Shown here one piece after another: positions 6,884-15,732 of a stretch of 64,000 nt of DNA. A program made the translations under genes and the position numbers. Below the pieces are notes generated by a model. It was given only the letters and a program-made list of their open reading frames with translations. It made no database searches and had not been told where the DNA came from. Each line of letters starts with the position of its first letter. The stretch's first letter is position 1. This stretch comes from RDXT01 sp033765305 (GTDB lineage Bacteria > Bacteroidota > Bacteroidia > J057), in assembly GCA_033765305.1 (NCBI GenBank), contig JANRID010000056.1:1-64000 (forward strand), in the 5' to 3' direction.

Positions 6884-7687
6884 ATGCAAACCAGCGAAGA
6901 ACTCAAATCGCTCGTCCGCGAGAAGTACAGCCAGCTGGCTTCCGCCCCCCGCAGCACCGGCTGCTGCGGCATCCCCGCCGCGTCCGATACGGAGCTGTTT
7001 CACTTTATGGCCGATGACTATGCGCAGACCGCAGGCTACGAGCAGACAGCCGATCTGGGGCTGGGCTGCGGCCTGCCCGTGCAGTTTGCGCAGATCCGCC
7101 CCGGCGATACCGTCGTGGACCTGGGCTCCGGCGCCGGCAACGACTGCTTCGTCGCCCGGCACGAGACTGGCGAGACCGGGCGCGTCATCGGCCTGGACTT
7201 TACGCCCGCCATGGTGGCGCAGGCCCGCGCCAACGCCGCCCGCCTCGGCTACACGAATGTGGAATTCGTCCAGGGCGACATCGAGCAGATGCCCCTGCCC
7301 GAAGACCTGGCCGATGTGGTGGTCAGCAACTGCGTGCTCAACCTCGTGCCCGGCAAGCCCAGCGCCTTCGCGGAGCTGTACCGCATCCTGAAGCCTGGCG
7401 GCCATTTCAGCATCTCCGACATCGTGACCACCGGCGAACTGGCGCCGCAGGTGCGCCAGGCCGCCGAACTCTACGCCGGCTGCGTAGGCGGCGCCGTGCT
7501 GGAGCACGAATACCTCGGCATGCTCGAAGCCGCAGGCTTCACGAAGATCCAGGTCCAGAAAAGCCGTGCGATCGAGGTGCCGGAAGCCCTGCTGACCTCG
7601 CAGCTGAGCGCTGAGGACATTGCCGCCTTCCGCGCCTCCGGCGCCGGCATCCGCAGCATCACGGTGTACGGCGAAAAGCCGCTGTAA
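6884..7687 (+). CDS. arsM: Arsenite S-adenosylmethionine methyltransferase
   Basis: The 267-residue class I methyltransferase is read from ATG 6884; the open frame extends further upstream only through arsR in another frame. The SAM-binding motif VVDLGSGAGND is at 77-87. The arsenic-binding cysteines typical of ArsM can be placed at Cys 62 (GLGCG), Cys 150 (SNCVLNL) and Cys 200 (YAGCVGG), with an additional CC pair at 27-28. The family methylates As(III) to mono-, di- and trimethyl species in the cytoplasm, using SAM and thiol reductant. No arsenite pump (ArsB/Acr3) or ArsC lies alongside, so here detoxification seems to rely on methylation, or on pumps elsewhere. Confidence 0.9.
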   Translation: MQTSEELKSLVREKYSQLASAPRSTGCCGIPAASDTELFHFMADDYAQTAGYEQTADLGLGCGLPVQFAQIRPGDTVVDLGSGAGNDCFVARHETGETGRVIGLDFTPAMVAQARANAARLGYTNVEFVQGDIEQMPLPEDLADVVVSNCVLNLVPGKPSAFAELYRILKPGGHFSISDIVTTGELAPQVRQAAELYAGCVGGAVLEHEYLGMLEAAGFTKIQVQKSRAIEVPEALLTSQLSAEDIAAFRASGAGIRSITVYGEKPL

Positions 7688-7701
7688 GCACAGTCAGTGC
7701 A

Positions 7702-7739
7702 AGTCCAGGCCCTGCGGCGTGCTTCCGCAGGGCCGGACT
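7702..7739. terminator. Bidirectional hairpin terminator
   Basis: AGTCC-A-GGCCCTGCGG pairs with CCGCAGGGCC-GGACT around a 7-nt loop, giving 15 bp with one bulge. It lies between the convergent arsM and oxidoreductase genes. Confidence 0.75.
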
Positions 7740-7751
7740 GGCTTCAGCCTG

Positions 7752-9143
7752 TCACACCAGCTTCATCGCTTTCGGATCCCAGCGCACCACCTTCCGCTCG
7801 AAATAGCTCAGGTTGGCCAGCAGGGCCGGGCCGGCGGCCCGCATCCCGAAGGCGCCGTCTTCGATCAGGCTGCGGTCCTTCGTGCGGATGGCATTGAAGA
7901 AGTTGAAGAAGTGGTGGTAATGGTCCGAATAGTTCTCCGGTGCCGAATACACGCGCTCGCCGGGCCCGCGCATCGTGCCCGCGACTTTCGGGTGGGTCCG
8001 GTCGTACCATTCGGCATATTCCTTCTGCATCGCTGCGGGGAAGGTCTCATACGAATCCCAGCCGCCGTAGGGCGCATCGAGCTGCAGGCCGCTGCCGTCG
8101 ATCCGGATCGTATCGCCGTCGATGATCATGACGCCTTCCGTGCCCACGAGCTTCACCAGGTAGGCGCCGCCGCCGCCGGAGACGAAATTCACCCGCATCT
8201 GCACGTGGAAGGCCGGATGGGCCGGGGTTTCGGGATAGTCGTAGAGCCCCATGATGACATCGGGCACGTCGCGGCCGTCCTTCCAGAAATGCAGGCCGCC
8301 TGTGGCGTAGGCGCGTTCGGGGCCCAGGGAGCTGGTGACCTTGTGGAAGCGCGTGAAGAGGTGCACGAAGAGGTCGCCGGCGGCGCCGGTGCCGTAGTCG
8401 CGGTAGTTGCGCCAGCGGAAGAAGCGCACCTTGTCGAAGGGCCGTTTGGGCGCATCGCCGAGGAAGCGGTCCCAGTCCACCGTTTTGTCCGATGCATCCG
8501 TCGGGATGGAGTACTGCCAGGCGCCGTTGGCCGAGTCGCGGTCGTTGTAGGTCTCGATCATGACCAGCTTGCCGATGGCGCCGGATTCGTAGAGCTTGCG
8601 GGCCTTTTCGGTGGCGATGGAGCTGAACACCTGGCTGCCCACCTGGAGCACCTTGCCCGACTTCTGCTCGGCGGCGATGACGGCAGCGCCTTTTTCCACC
8701 AGATTCACCATCGGCTTCTCGCAGTACACGTGTTTGCCTGCATTCAGGGCGTCGATGGTGATGCGGTCGTGCCAATGGTCGGAGGTGGAGACGAGCACGG
8801 CATCGATGTCGGGGCGGCTGATCAGCTCGCGGTAGTCACGGGTTGTAATCAGCTGGTTACCAAACACCTCCTTGGCCCGGAGCATGCGCCCGTCGTAGAG
8901 GTCCGACACAGCGGCCAGCTCCACGCCCGGCACCATCAGGGCGGAGCGCATGTTGTTGAAGCCCATGATGCCGGCGCCGACTGCTGCGATGCGGATGCGG
9001 TCATTGGCGGAGGCCGGCTGCCAGAGGGGGGATTCGAGGAGCTCGGGCTGCTCGGCGGCATGCACCTGCTGGAGGGCGGCTACGGCGGCGGCTCCGCCGG
9101 CAGCCAGGGTTTTGACAAAACTTCTGCGAGAGTAGCGGGACAT
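7752..9143 (-). CDS. Tat-exported Gfo/Idh/MocA-family oxidoreductase
   Basis: This 463-residue protein begins with a twin-arginine signal (SRRSFVK followed by an Ala-rich stretch), so a folded, cofactor-loaded enzyme is exported. The Rossmann motif IRIAAVGAGIMG (~49-60) binds NAD(P). The EKP signature in HVYCEKPMV and a following C-terminal alpha/beta domain are typical of the family. These enzymes act on sugars, sugar acids or inositols, often oxidising or isomerising them. Large secreted families of this kind are common in Bacteroidota and Planctomycetota. The substrate cannot be predicted and no carbohydrate gene cluster adjoins it. Confidence 0.88.
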   Translation of the reverse strand: MSRYSRRSFVKTLAAGGAAAVAALQQVHAAEQPELLESPLWQPASANDRIRIAAVGAGIMGFNNMRSALMVPGVELAAVSDLYDGRMLRAKEVFGNQLITTRDYRELISRPDIDAVLVSTSDHWHDRITIDALNAGKHVYCEKPMVNLVEKGAAVIAAEQKSGKVLQVGSQVFSSIATEKARKLYESGAIGKLVMIETYNDRDSANGAWQYSIPTDASDKTVDWDRFLGDAPKRPFDKVRFFRWRNYRDYGTGAAGDLFVHLFTRFHKVTSSLGPERAYATGGLHFWKDGRDVPDVIMGLYDYPETPAHPAFHVQMRVNFVSGGGGAYLVKLVGTEGVMIIDGDTIRIDGSGLQLDAPYGGWDSYETFPAAMQKEYAEWYDRTHPKVAGTMRGPGERVYSAPENYSDHYHHFFNFFNAIRTKDRSLIEDGAFGMRAAGPALLANLSYFERKVVRWDPKAMKLV

Positions 9144-9268
9144 ATAGCGGGTCTGATTAAGGTCCTGTTTGCTAGTTACTGCGCACTGCGGGAAAAAGCA
9201 ACGCCCGGCATTTGGGCAATCCGTGCGATGGTGGCATATTTGCCCGGTACCTCAATCCTGCGAATCCG

Positions 9269-9853
9269 ATGCGCTGCCTTCCGATGCTGATCCTGTTTGC
9301 CGGGGCGCTGTCCCGGCTCGCCGCCCAGGATACCCTGCCCGGCTACCGCCTGCTGCTGGGCCGCTGGGAGGTGGTCCGCTACCATGAGCAGGGCGTGCCG
9401 GTGGATAAGCGGCTGGACCCGCTGCCGCAGGCGCAGGCGGTGTACCGCCATTTGCAGGAGGAGCGCGCGCGGATGTACTACGGCTATGACTACCGCTGGG
9501 AGGAAGGCCTCCAGGGCCGCCGCGCTGCGCAGTACCTGCGCTGGATTGCCGAAGACAGCGCCCGTGAGGTGCAGCGCATCGCAGCGGCGATCCGGGATCC
9601 GTATTTCGCCGTGTTTTTTGCCGACAGCACCCTCAGCCTCTACAACAAAGACCCGGAAACAGGCCTGGTGTCCCATCCGGAAGCCTGGCGCTATGTGTAT
9701 GCGCCCGCCACATCCAGCCTCGACCTGCACCCCGCTTCGTACCAGAAATGGGAGGGGCAGATCCTGCTGCTCACGGCGCAGCGCATGCGGCTCTACCTGC
9801 CGCAGGAAGCCGAGGCGGTGGAGCTGGAAAAACGCGACGGGACGCTGCCCTGA
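9269..9853 (+). CDS. Small secreted protein of unknown function
   Basis: The 194-residue protein is read from ATG 9269, giving a signal peptide (MLILFAGALSRLAAQ). The next 175 residues are mixed alpha/beta with many Tyr/Arg and no motif I recognise. It runs convergently into the DUF4143 ATPase gene with only 7 bp between stop codons. Export to the periplasm is likely; its role is unknown. Confidence 0.65.
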   Translation: MRCLPMLILFAGALSRLAAQDTLPGYRLLLGRWEVVRYHEQGVPVDKRLDPLPQAQAVYRHLQEERARMYYGYDYRWEEGLQGRRAAQYLRWIAEDSAREVQRIAAAIRDPYFAVFFADSTLSLYNKDPETGLVSHPEAWRYVYAPATSSLDLHPASYQKWEGQILLLTAQRMRLYLPQEAEAVELEKRDGTLP

Positions 9854-9860
9854 GTGCGGT

Positions 9861-11156
9861 TCAGGGCGGGCCAAGGAGGAAGTCCCATAGCGGGCGGATC
9901 CGGATGGTGCGGCCTTGCATGGCGAGGGTCTCCCGGTGGTTGAGGGTAATGAGCTGGCTTTCGCTCAGGTTCAGCAGCTGCATCGCTTCGGCCAGTCCGG
10001 AGAGTTCGCGCTTTCGGGTATCCGGGGCCGAAATATCGAGGCAGGCGTTGATCAGGAGGCCTGATTCAGCGTAAAAATCGGCCTCTTGCTTTCCCTGCAC
10101 GTAATACGGCTCGATGCCCCTCCGCCGCAGCTCCAGGAATACCGTATTTTCAAACACCTGGCCTGCATCGGGGACGCTGCTCATGGCATATTTGAATGCG
10201 GCGTTGATGCCATAGACCTTGCTGGGCTGTGCGGCCTGCTGCCGGAGCGTATGACTGAACCGTGGAACCCTGAAAATGGCGAATGCTTCTTCCAGATAAG
10301 CCAGATACTCGTATACGGTATTTTTGCCAATCTCGTATCCCTGCGATTTGAGATCCTGGTACCCCTTGTGGATGCTGACGTTGCGGCCCATGTCGACCAG
10401 GAGGAATTTCAGCAGGTACTTGAGCGGCTGCGGGTGCCGGATGCTGAAGCGTTCCGTGAGATCCCGGTATAGCATCAGGTCGATGTACTCCTGAATGATC
10501 CGCCGGTGCAGGTCTGCCGGCAGAAACACCAGCTCGGGAAAGCCGCCCTGCTTGAGGTATTCGCCCAGCTCATGAGCCAGCACAGCCTGGCCCTTCGAAC
10601 TGTGCAGATCCCATTCGGTCTGCCGGAACCGGAGAAACTCCCTGAAACTCAGGGGAAGCACCTCGTATGAAATTGTGCGCACCCTCAGGCTGCTTGCCAG
10701 CTCGCGGCTCAGCAGTTTCGATGAGGAACCGGTCAGATAAATGCGGCACTGCTCCTGGTCGGAAATCCGGCGGACAAAACGCTCCCAGCCCTCAGCGTCC
10801 TGGATCTCATCGAAGAAAAAATATACCGGCTGATCCTTGTTCTCCGGATAGAGTGCGTAGTAGCCCCGGATCAGCGCGTCCAGTTCGTCCGCAGCCAGCG
10901 GAAACAGGCGGTCATCCTCGAAATTGATATACACGATCCGGTCGGCAGGCAGCTGGGTGCGGAGCTGCTGAATGAGATGAAACAGCAGATAGGTTTTGCC
11001 GGCGCGCCGGGGCCCCAGCAGCGAGATAATCTTAGGCACATTAAGCGGAATATCCAGATCACGGGCAAATGCGTGCAGATCCAGTTTCCGGATGAAGTCC
11101 GCGATCAGTCCCTGAAAGATGGCTTGTTTATCCGTGTTTCTCTCTACGAAAGACAA
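9861..11156 (-). CDS. AAA-type ATPase with DUF4143 C-terminal domain
   Basis: The protein has Walker A LLGPRRAGKTY near the N-terminus, Walker B VYFFFDEIQD, an arginine-rich sensor region (IYLTGSSSKLLSRELA), then a DUF4143 module with an ADFYAE motif reminiscent of PD-(D/E)XK folds. The start is uncertain. TTG 11156 gives ~431 residues and matches the usual family N-terminus (KQAIFQGLI). A further TTG at 11216 would put an unlikely basic stretch and a set of inverted repeats inside the gene. These stand-alone ATPases are frequent, patchily distributed accessory genes of unknown role. No partner gene is evident here. Confidence 0.78.
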   Translation of the reverse strand: MSFVERNTDKQAIFQGLIADFIRKLDLHAFARDLDIPLNVPKIISLLGPRRAGKTYLLFHLIQQLRTQLPADRIVYINFEDDRLFPLAADELDALIRGYYALYPENKDQPVYFFFDEIQDAEGWERFVRRISDQEQCRIYLTGSSSKLLSRELASSLRVRTISYEVLPLSFREFLRFRQTEWDLHSSKGQAVLAHELGEYLKQGGFPELVFLPADLHRRIIQEYIDLMLYRDLTERFSIRHPQPLKYLLKFLLVDMGRNVSIHKGYQDLKSQGYEIGKNTVYEYLAYLEEAFAIFRVPRFSHTLRQQAAQPSKVYGINAAFKYAMSSVPDAGQVFENTVFLELRRRGIEPYYVQGKQEADFYAESGLLINACLDISAPDTRKRELSGLAEAMQLLNLSESQLITLNHRETLAMQGRTIRIRPLWDFLLGPP

Positions 11157-11203
11157 ATATACCCGTTTCTTTCTTTCATGTAGAGAAAGAAAATGTACAT
11201 TTT
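11141..11203 (-). promoter_or_regulatory. Inverted repeats and micro-ORF around the start of the DUF4143 ATPase gene
   Basis: TCTCTACGAAAG (11141-11152) pairs with CTTTCatGTAGAGA (11173-11186), flanking the putative TTG start. Upstream lies the 14-bp palindrome AAAATGTACATTTT (11190-11203). An 11-codon ORF (11179 down to 11144, MKERNGYICLS) begins inside the right arm and ends overlapping the first codons of the ATPase. This looks like translational or transcriptional control of the ATPase; the details are inference. Confidence 0.4.
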
Positions 11204-11249
11204 GTCTTCCCTGCAAAGAAAGGCCACCGCACTCCGGCCGTGTTCCGCC

Positions 11250-12962
11250 TCAAGCCCCGGCCGCCGGGCCGGCCTGCGCCGGAAAGCTCACCCAGAACGT
11301 GGAGCCGGCGCCGGGCTGGCTGATGAGCCCAATCTGCCCGCCCATCGCTTCGACAAACTCTTTCGAGATCGCCAGCCCCAGGCCGGAGCCGCCGGCAGTC
11401 TGGTCGTCCTTGCGGCGGGTAAATTTCTCGAAGATCCGCCGCTGGTCTTCCGGCTGCACGCCGGGCCCCTGGTCGTGCACGGCCAGGACCACGTCTGTGC
11501 GCACCTGATGCGCCTGCACGCGGATGGTTCCGCCTTCCGGGCTGTAGCGGATCGCATTGACCAGGAAGTTGTTGAGCACCCAGATCAGCTTGTGCGGGTC
11601 GGCCTGGATCTGCGGCAACGGCTCGATCAGCTCGGGGCGCAGCGCCACCGACTTGTCGCGGGCAAAAATCCGGACGGCCTCGATGGCCTTGTGCACCAGC
11701 TCGCCCGGCGCCGACAGGACCGGATTGATCTGGATCGATCCGCTCTCAATGCGGGACATTTCGAGGATTTCGTTGATGATGTGCAATCCCCGGCGGGTAT
11801 TCTGCTCGATGGTGTCGATATAGCGCTGCTGCTCGGGGCCGAGGGTGCCGTTGCGGGGGTCGCGCAGCAGCTTGCTGCTCATGTCCACGGCCATCAGAGG
11901 CGTTTTCAGCTCGTGCGAGAGGGTGGCCATGAAGGTCGTCTTGGCTTGGTCGAGCTCGCGGAATGCGGTAATGTTCTTGAGTACCAGCAGCTTGCCCAGC
12001 ACCTGCTCGCCCGACCGGATCCAGGCGGTTTCGAGGTTGTAGTAGCGCTCCTGGCCGCCGCTCACGACGGGCACCGGCAGGGCAGGGGATTCGGAAAGCA
12101 GATGCCGGAGCAGGTCGTTGTGTGCTGCAAGGGATTCGCTGGGCTGGCCTGCGGCCTCTTCGCCGGCCATGCCCAGCAGGTCGAGCATGCCGGGGTTGGC
12201 AAAAAGCACCTTGCCGCCGGGGTCCAGGGCCAGCGTCGGGTCTTTGAGGCTGTGCAGCACCGCCTCTGCGCGGTTTTTTTCGAAGAGCACCTGCGCGAGG
12301 CTGCTCCGCTCGTATTCGTAAAGCTGTTCGGCCATGCGGTTGAAGGCTGCCGCTACCTCCCCGAACTCGTCGGCGCTCGTTACCGGCAAGCGCAGGTGGT
12401 ATTTGCGCCCCGCGATCTCGCGGATACTCTCCGTCAGCTGGCGGATGGGATCGGCGATATAGCCCGGGGCATTGTAGAGGGCAACGATGGAAATGATCAG
12501 GCCGATGCCCAGCAGAAACCCCAGGCGTCGGAAGGCGGTCTCCGAGGTCTCTCCGATTGCGGCATTCCGGCGAGTAATGGATGCATAATTCAGTTTCCGG
12601 ATCTCAAAAATGGTATGCTGAATAGGGGTGCGGAGGCTGCTGTCGGGCCCGCCGGCCCGGGAGGCATGAAACTGCGCCCGGAGGGTCCGGGTAAGCTCCT
12701 GCTCGCCGGGTTCGGTGATGTTCCGCTCCTGCCGGCCCAGCTCCGCCTCAAACCTGCCGATCGCTGCGCTGTCGCCGCTCAGCATGGAGTCGAGGGAAAC
12801 GAGCATCCGCTCGGTGAACAGCAGGGTTTCGTGGTTATGGGTCAGAATGGTCCGGGCTTCAGTTTTCAGCAGATAGACATAATAGTACCCGATGGCGCCC
12901 ACGAGGAGGAGCAGCACTCCGAAGGAGCTGAGTACCAGGGCGATTTTGAGTTTGATGCGCAT
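11250..12962 (-). CDS. HAMP-PAS sensor histidine kinase of the kdp operon
   Basis: The 570-residue kinase is read from ATG 12962, which overlaps the kdpD stop by one base (TGATG), indicating coupling. TM1 is at 7-31 and TM2 at ~146-164, enclosing a ~115-residue periplasmic sensor. HAMP (~165-220), PAS (~232-335), HisKA with SHELKTPL (His 350) and an HATPase_c domain (NxxxNAIRYS, DQGPGV, GSGLGLAIS) follow. It replaces the kinase half normally fused to KdpD. The nearest response regulator is the sigma-54 activator at the other end of the operon, so that is the likely partner (inference). Confidence 0.88.
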   Translation of the reverse strand: MRIKLKIALVLSSFGVLLLLVGAIGYYYVYLLKTEARTILTHNHETLLFTERMLVSLDSMLSGDSAAIGRFEAELGRQERNITEPGEQELTRTLRAQFHASRAGGPDSSLRTPIQHTIFEIRKLNYASITRRNAAIGETSETAFRRLGFLLGIGLIISIVALYNAPGYIADPIRQLTESIREIAGRKYHLRLPVTSADEFGEVAAAFNRMAEQLYEYERSSLAQVLFEKNRAEAVLHSLKDPTLALDPGGKVLFANPGMLDLLGMAGEEAAGQPSESLAAHNDLLRHLLSESPALPVPVVSGGQERYYNLETAWIRSGEQVLGKLLVLKNITAFRELDQAKTTFMATLSHELKTPLMAVDMSSKLLRDPRNGTLGPEQQRYIDTIEQNTRRGLHIINEILEMSRIESGSIQINPVLSAPGELVHKAIEAVRIFARDKSVALRPELIEPLPQIQADPHKLIWVLNNFLVNAIRYSPEGGTIRVQAHQVRTDVVLAVHDQGPGVQPEDQRRIFEKFTRRKDDQTAGGSGLGLAISKEFVEAMGGQIGLISQPGAGSTFWVSFPAQAGPAAGA

Positions 12963-14080
12963 CAGGAGCAAATCAGAAGGTCTACATTCAAAGCTGCCAG
13001 GGGTTTCATGAGCTGCCGGATGAGCGGCGCCCTGCGCCAGAACATCCAGGCGGGATGCGGGCGGGGCGCGCCTGCGCATACCAGGGTAATGCGCTGCGCC
13101 TGCACCGTCTCCAGGATCGCTTCAGCTGCGCTGTCTGCCTCGGTCCGGATAATCCCGGCGCCGAGTTCGGTGGCCAGCCTGAGGTGGTTGATCAGGCTGC
13201 GCTGAGCTGCGAGGGGAATCCGGTCGGGGTGTTCGGGCGGGGTCTGCACGTAGATCGCGTACCAGGGTGCATTGTAATAAGAAGCGAGCCGGGCCGTTTT
13301 GCGGAGCACCCGCGCGCTGTTTCCGGCCCCGGCCGCGATGCAGGCCAGCAGCCGCTCGGCGGCACTGTGCGCGTGCCGGGGCAGCTCGGTTTCGATCTTC
13401 CGCTCCACCTGCGAGGCGACGGCCTTCAGCGCCAGCTCGCGAAGTTGCAGGATCTGCTCCGGCTGGAAGAAGTTGCGCAGCGCCGTCTCGACCTTGCCCG
13501 GATCGTAGATCTTGCCCTCTTTGAGCCGGTTCAGCAGCTCTTCCACCGTCAGGTCGATGTTCACCACCTCGTCGGCAAGCTGCAGCATGCGGTCGGGCAC
13601 GCGCTCCTGCACATCCACCCCGGTAATCTGCCGGATTTCGTCGTGGATGCTGTCGATATGCTGGATATTAACGGCGGTAATGACGTGTATGCCGGCCTCC
13701 AGCAGCTCCATCACGTCCTGCCAGCGCTTTTCATGGCGGCTGCCGGGGATGTTGGTGTGGGCTAGTTCATCCACGATCACCCATTCAGGCCGGAGCATTA
13801 GAATGGCCTGCAAGTCCATATCCTCCAGCCGCCTGCCCCGGTAATATACCTCCCGCCGGGGCACTGCCGGCAGGCCGGCAAGCTGCGCTTCCGTATCGGC
13901 ACGGCCGTGGGTTTCCGCATAGCCGATCGTTACAAACACGCCCCGCTCCAGCATGCGGCGTGCTTCCTGGAGCATCCGGTAGGTTTTCCCCACGCCGGGG
14001 CTCATCCCGATGTAGATCTTCAGGCGGCCGCTTCGGGGAGGCAGAACAGGCATACCGGATGCAGGACTGGGCTGGGTCAT
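12962..14080 (-). CDS. kdpD: Stand-alone KdpD sensor domain (with USP-like domain)
   Basis: The 372-residue protein corresponds to the N-terminal cytoplasmic part of KdpD only. The KdpD domain has the P-loop GMSPGVGKT (25-33) and VIVDELAHTNIPGSRH, followed by a universal-stress-protein-like domain (~235-370). The four-TM region and kinase of the enterobacterial protein are missing. The next gene, overlapping by one base, supplies a kinase with its own membrane sensor. In KdpD this part senses K+, ionic strength or nucleotides; here it presumably acts in trans on the kinase. A split KdpD is known in Bacteroidota. Confidence 0.88.
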   Translation of the reverse strand: MTQPSPASGMPVLPPRSGRLKIYIGMSPGVGKTYRMLQEARRMLERGVFVTIGYAETHGRADTEAQLAGLPAVPRREVYYRGRRLEDMDLQAILMLRPEWVIVDELAHTNIPGSRHEKRWQDVMELLEAGIHVITAVNIQHIDSIHDEIRQITGVDVQERVPDRMLQLADEVVNIDLTVEELLNRLKEGKIYDPGKVETALRNFFQPEQILQLRELALKAVASQVERKIETELPRHAHSAAERLLACIAAGAGNSARVLRKTARLASYYNAPWYAIYVQTPPEHPDRIPLAAQRSLINHLRLATELGAGIIRTEADSAAEAILETVQAQRITLVCAGAPRPHPAWMFWRRAPLIRQLMKPLAALNVDLLICS

Positions 14081-14083
14081 GGG

Positions 14084-15145
14084 TCAGAAATGTACGGCGG
14101 CGGAAGCAGTCAGAACCGGAAAGAGCCGGCTGAGCCGGCCGTCGGCAGCGGGAAACACAGGGGTCCGGTTGCGGAGCACCTTGCCCTCGATCCGGAGCAG
14201 AGCCTGATCCGCGGGGCTGAAGTCCAGGTTGGCCGATGCGCCGATGGCTTCGAGGCTGCGGCCCTGCACACTGGTGAGCACCGACTGCGGATCGGAATAC
14301 CACTCCGCGCGCCCTGCCAGATGCCACTGCTCCGCCAGCTGTCCCCGTGCCTGAAAGGAGCCTGCCGTCCAGCGGTTCCACGAGGTGCCATCGGCGCTGC
14401 GCTCCCAGCCGGCGTCGGCGGCGGCGACCACCTTGAGCCGTTCGCCGATCAGCAGGATGGCGTACAGGTCGTGAAAGGTGCGGAATTGCGGCTGGCTGCC
14501 GGGCTTTTCATTGCCCCAAAAGGTGCTGTAATTGATCAGCACCCGCTCATGGGGCGCGTAGACGACCTGAGTGCCCAGCGCCTTGCTGCGGTTGCCCGGC
14601 GTCTCGCGGATGTTCTGCCAGCCGTTGAGCACCAGGGCCGATACGGTCAGGCCTGCCGGTCCGCTCCAGGTCAGCTTGGCGCCTGTTTCGTAGTAGGGCG
14701 AATTGTCCGCCATCAGGCTCCGCGTCAGGTTCAGGTTGTCCGGGGTCCAGACGGTTTCCGCGCCGATGTGGCTCGGCATCACGCCGGCATCGAGCCAGAG
14801 CCCCTGGGCCAGCCGGATGCCTGCATCGGCCTGGTAGATCATCCGAAGTTCCTGTGGCTCGGCAGCCAGGTTGTACTGGGCATAATTGCCGCTCATGAGC
14901 CCGACATGGGCGCGGACCCGGTCCGTTTCGTAGCTGCCTTTGAGAATAGCCACGTTGACGTTGAACTCCTCCGCCCGCTTGAAATTATAGACAAAGGCGG
15001 GAAGTTCCAGATCGGCAGGCCGGGTAAATGCATAGGCATAATAGGCCTCTGCAAGCCCGCTGATGCGGAAGGCCTCCTGCGCACGCAGAGGCGCTACAGT
15101 TGCAGCTAGTAGGCTGACAGTTAGGGTAATACGGATATGGTTCAT
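14084..15145 (-). CDS. Outer-membrane porin of the kdp operon
   Basis: The 353-residue protein has a signal peptide (MNHIRITLTVSLLAATVAPLRAQ cleavage region) and many alternating amphipathic strands. It ends in Phe, as outer-membrane beta-barrels do. It resembles the porin family found beside kdp genes in Bacteroidota. It lies between kdpC (13 bp upstream) and kdpD (4 bp downstream) and is certainly co-transcribed. The likely role is passage of K+ or small solutes through the outer membrane when the high-affinity pump is induced; this is inference from position. Confidence 0.8.
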   Translation of the reverse strand: MNHIRITLTVSLLAATVAPLRAQEAFRISGLAEAYYAYAFTRPADLELPAFVYNFKRAEEFNVNVAILKGSYETDRVRAHVGLMSGNYAQYNLAAEPQELRMIYQADAGIRLAQGLWLDAGVMPSHIGAETVWTPDNLNLTRSLMADNSPYYETGAKLTWSGPAGLTVSALVLNGWQNIRETPGNRSKALGTQVVYAPHERVLINYSTFWGNEKPGSQPQFRTFHDLYAILLIGERLKVVAAADAGWERSADGTSWNRWTAGSFQARGQLAEQWHLAGRAEWYSDPQSVLTSVQGRSLEAIGASANLDFSPADQALLRIEGKVLRNRTPVFPAADGRLSRLFPVLTASAAVHF

Positions 15146-15157
15146 TGTGCGAATCGG

Positions 15158-15727
15158 TTATTGGATGGGGAATTGCTCGTCGAGCGCGAGATTTAGCGCC
15201 AGCACAGATACGGTTTCCGGGCCAAAGATCCCCAGCCACGGGCCCCGGCGGTGCTGCGCCAGGAGCTGCTCCACCTGCGCCGGGCTGATGCCGCGCGCCG
15301 CAGCCACCCGCGGAATCTGGATCCGGGCGCCTTGCAGCGAAAGATGCGGGTCGAGGCCGCTCCCGGAGGCGGTGACCAGCTCCGCCGGGAGGTCCTGCCG
15401 GCGCAGCCCCGGAATCCAGGCCGTCAGGCTGTCGGCACGGGCCTGGACCTCCGCCAGATAGTCCGGGTTGGAGGGGCCTTTGTTCGAGCCGCCCGTGGAG
15501 GCGGCATTGTATCCCACCGCAGAAGGGCGGCCCATGAAATACTGCGGGCTGCGGAAGGCCTGGCCGGCCAGCTCCGAGCCGATGACCGTCCCGTTCCGGA
15601 CGATCAGGGAGCCTTGCGCCCGATCGGGCAGGGCCAGGCCTGCGGACCAGATGAGCAGGGTATAGAGGCCGGAGACCAGGAGCATCATCGCCAGGGTCAT
15701 GCGGACGGCATTCCAGAACGTATTCAT
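15158..15727 (-). CDS. kdpC: Potassium-transporting ATPase subunit C
   Basis: The 189-residue protein has one N-terminal TM segment (~8-31) and the conserved features of KdpC: the GSELAGQAF region, FMGRPSA near 64-70, the Asn/Ser-rich GGSNKGPSNPDY and the ASGSGLDPHLS motif at ~122-132. KdpC stabilises the KdpFABC complex and raises ATP affinity of KdpB. It follows kdpB by 5 bp. Length is normal for the family. Confidence 0.95.
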   Translation of the reverse strand: MNTFWNAVRMTLAMMLLVSGLYTLLIWSAGLALPDRAQGSLIVRNGTVIGSELAGQAFRSPQYFMGRPSAVGYNAASTGGSNKGPSNPDYLAEVQARADSLTAWIPGLRRQDLPAELVTASGSGLDPHLSLQGARIQIPRVAAARGISPAQVEQLLAQHRRGPWLGIFGPETVSVLALNLALDEQFPIQ

Positions 15728-15732
15728 AGGGT

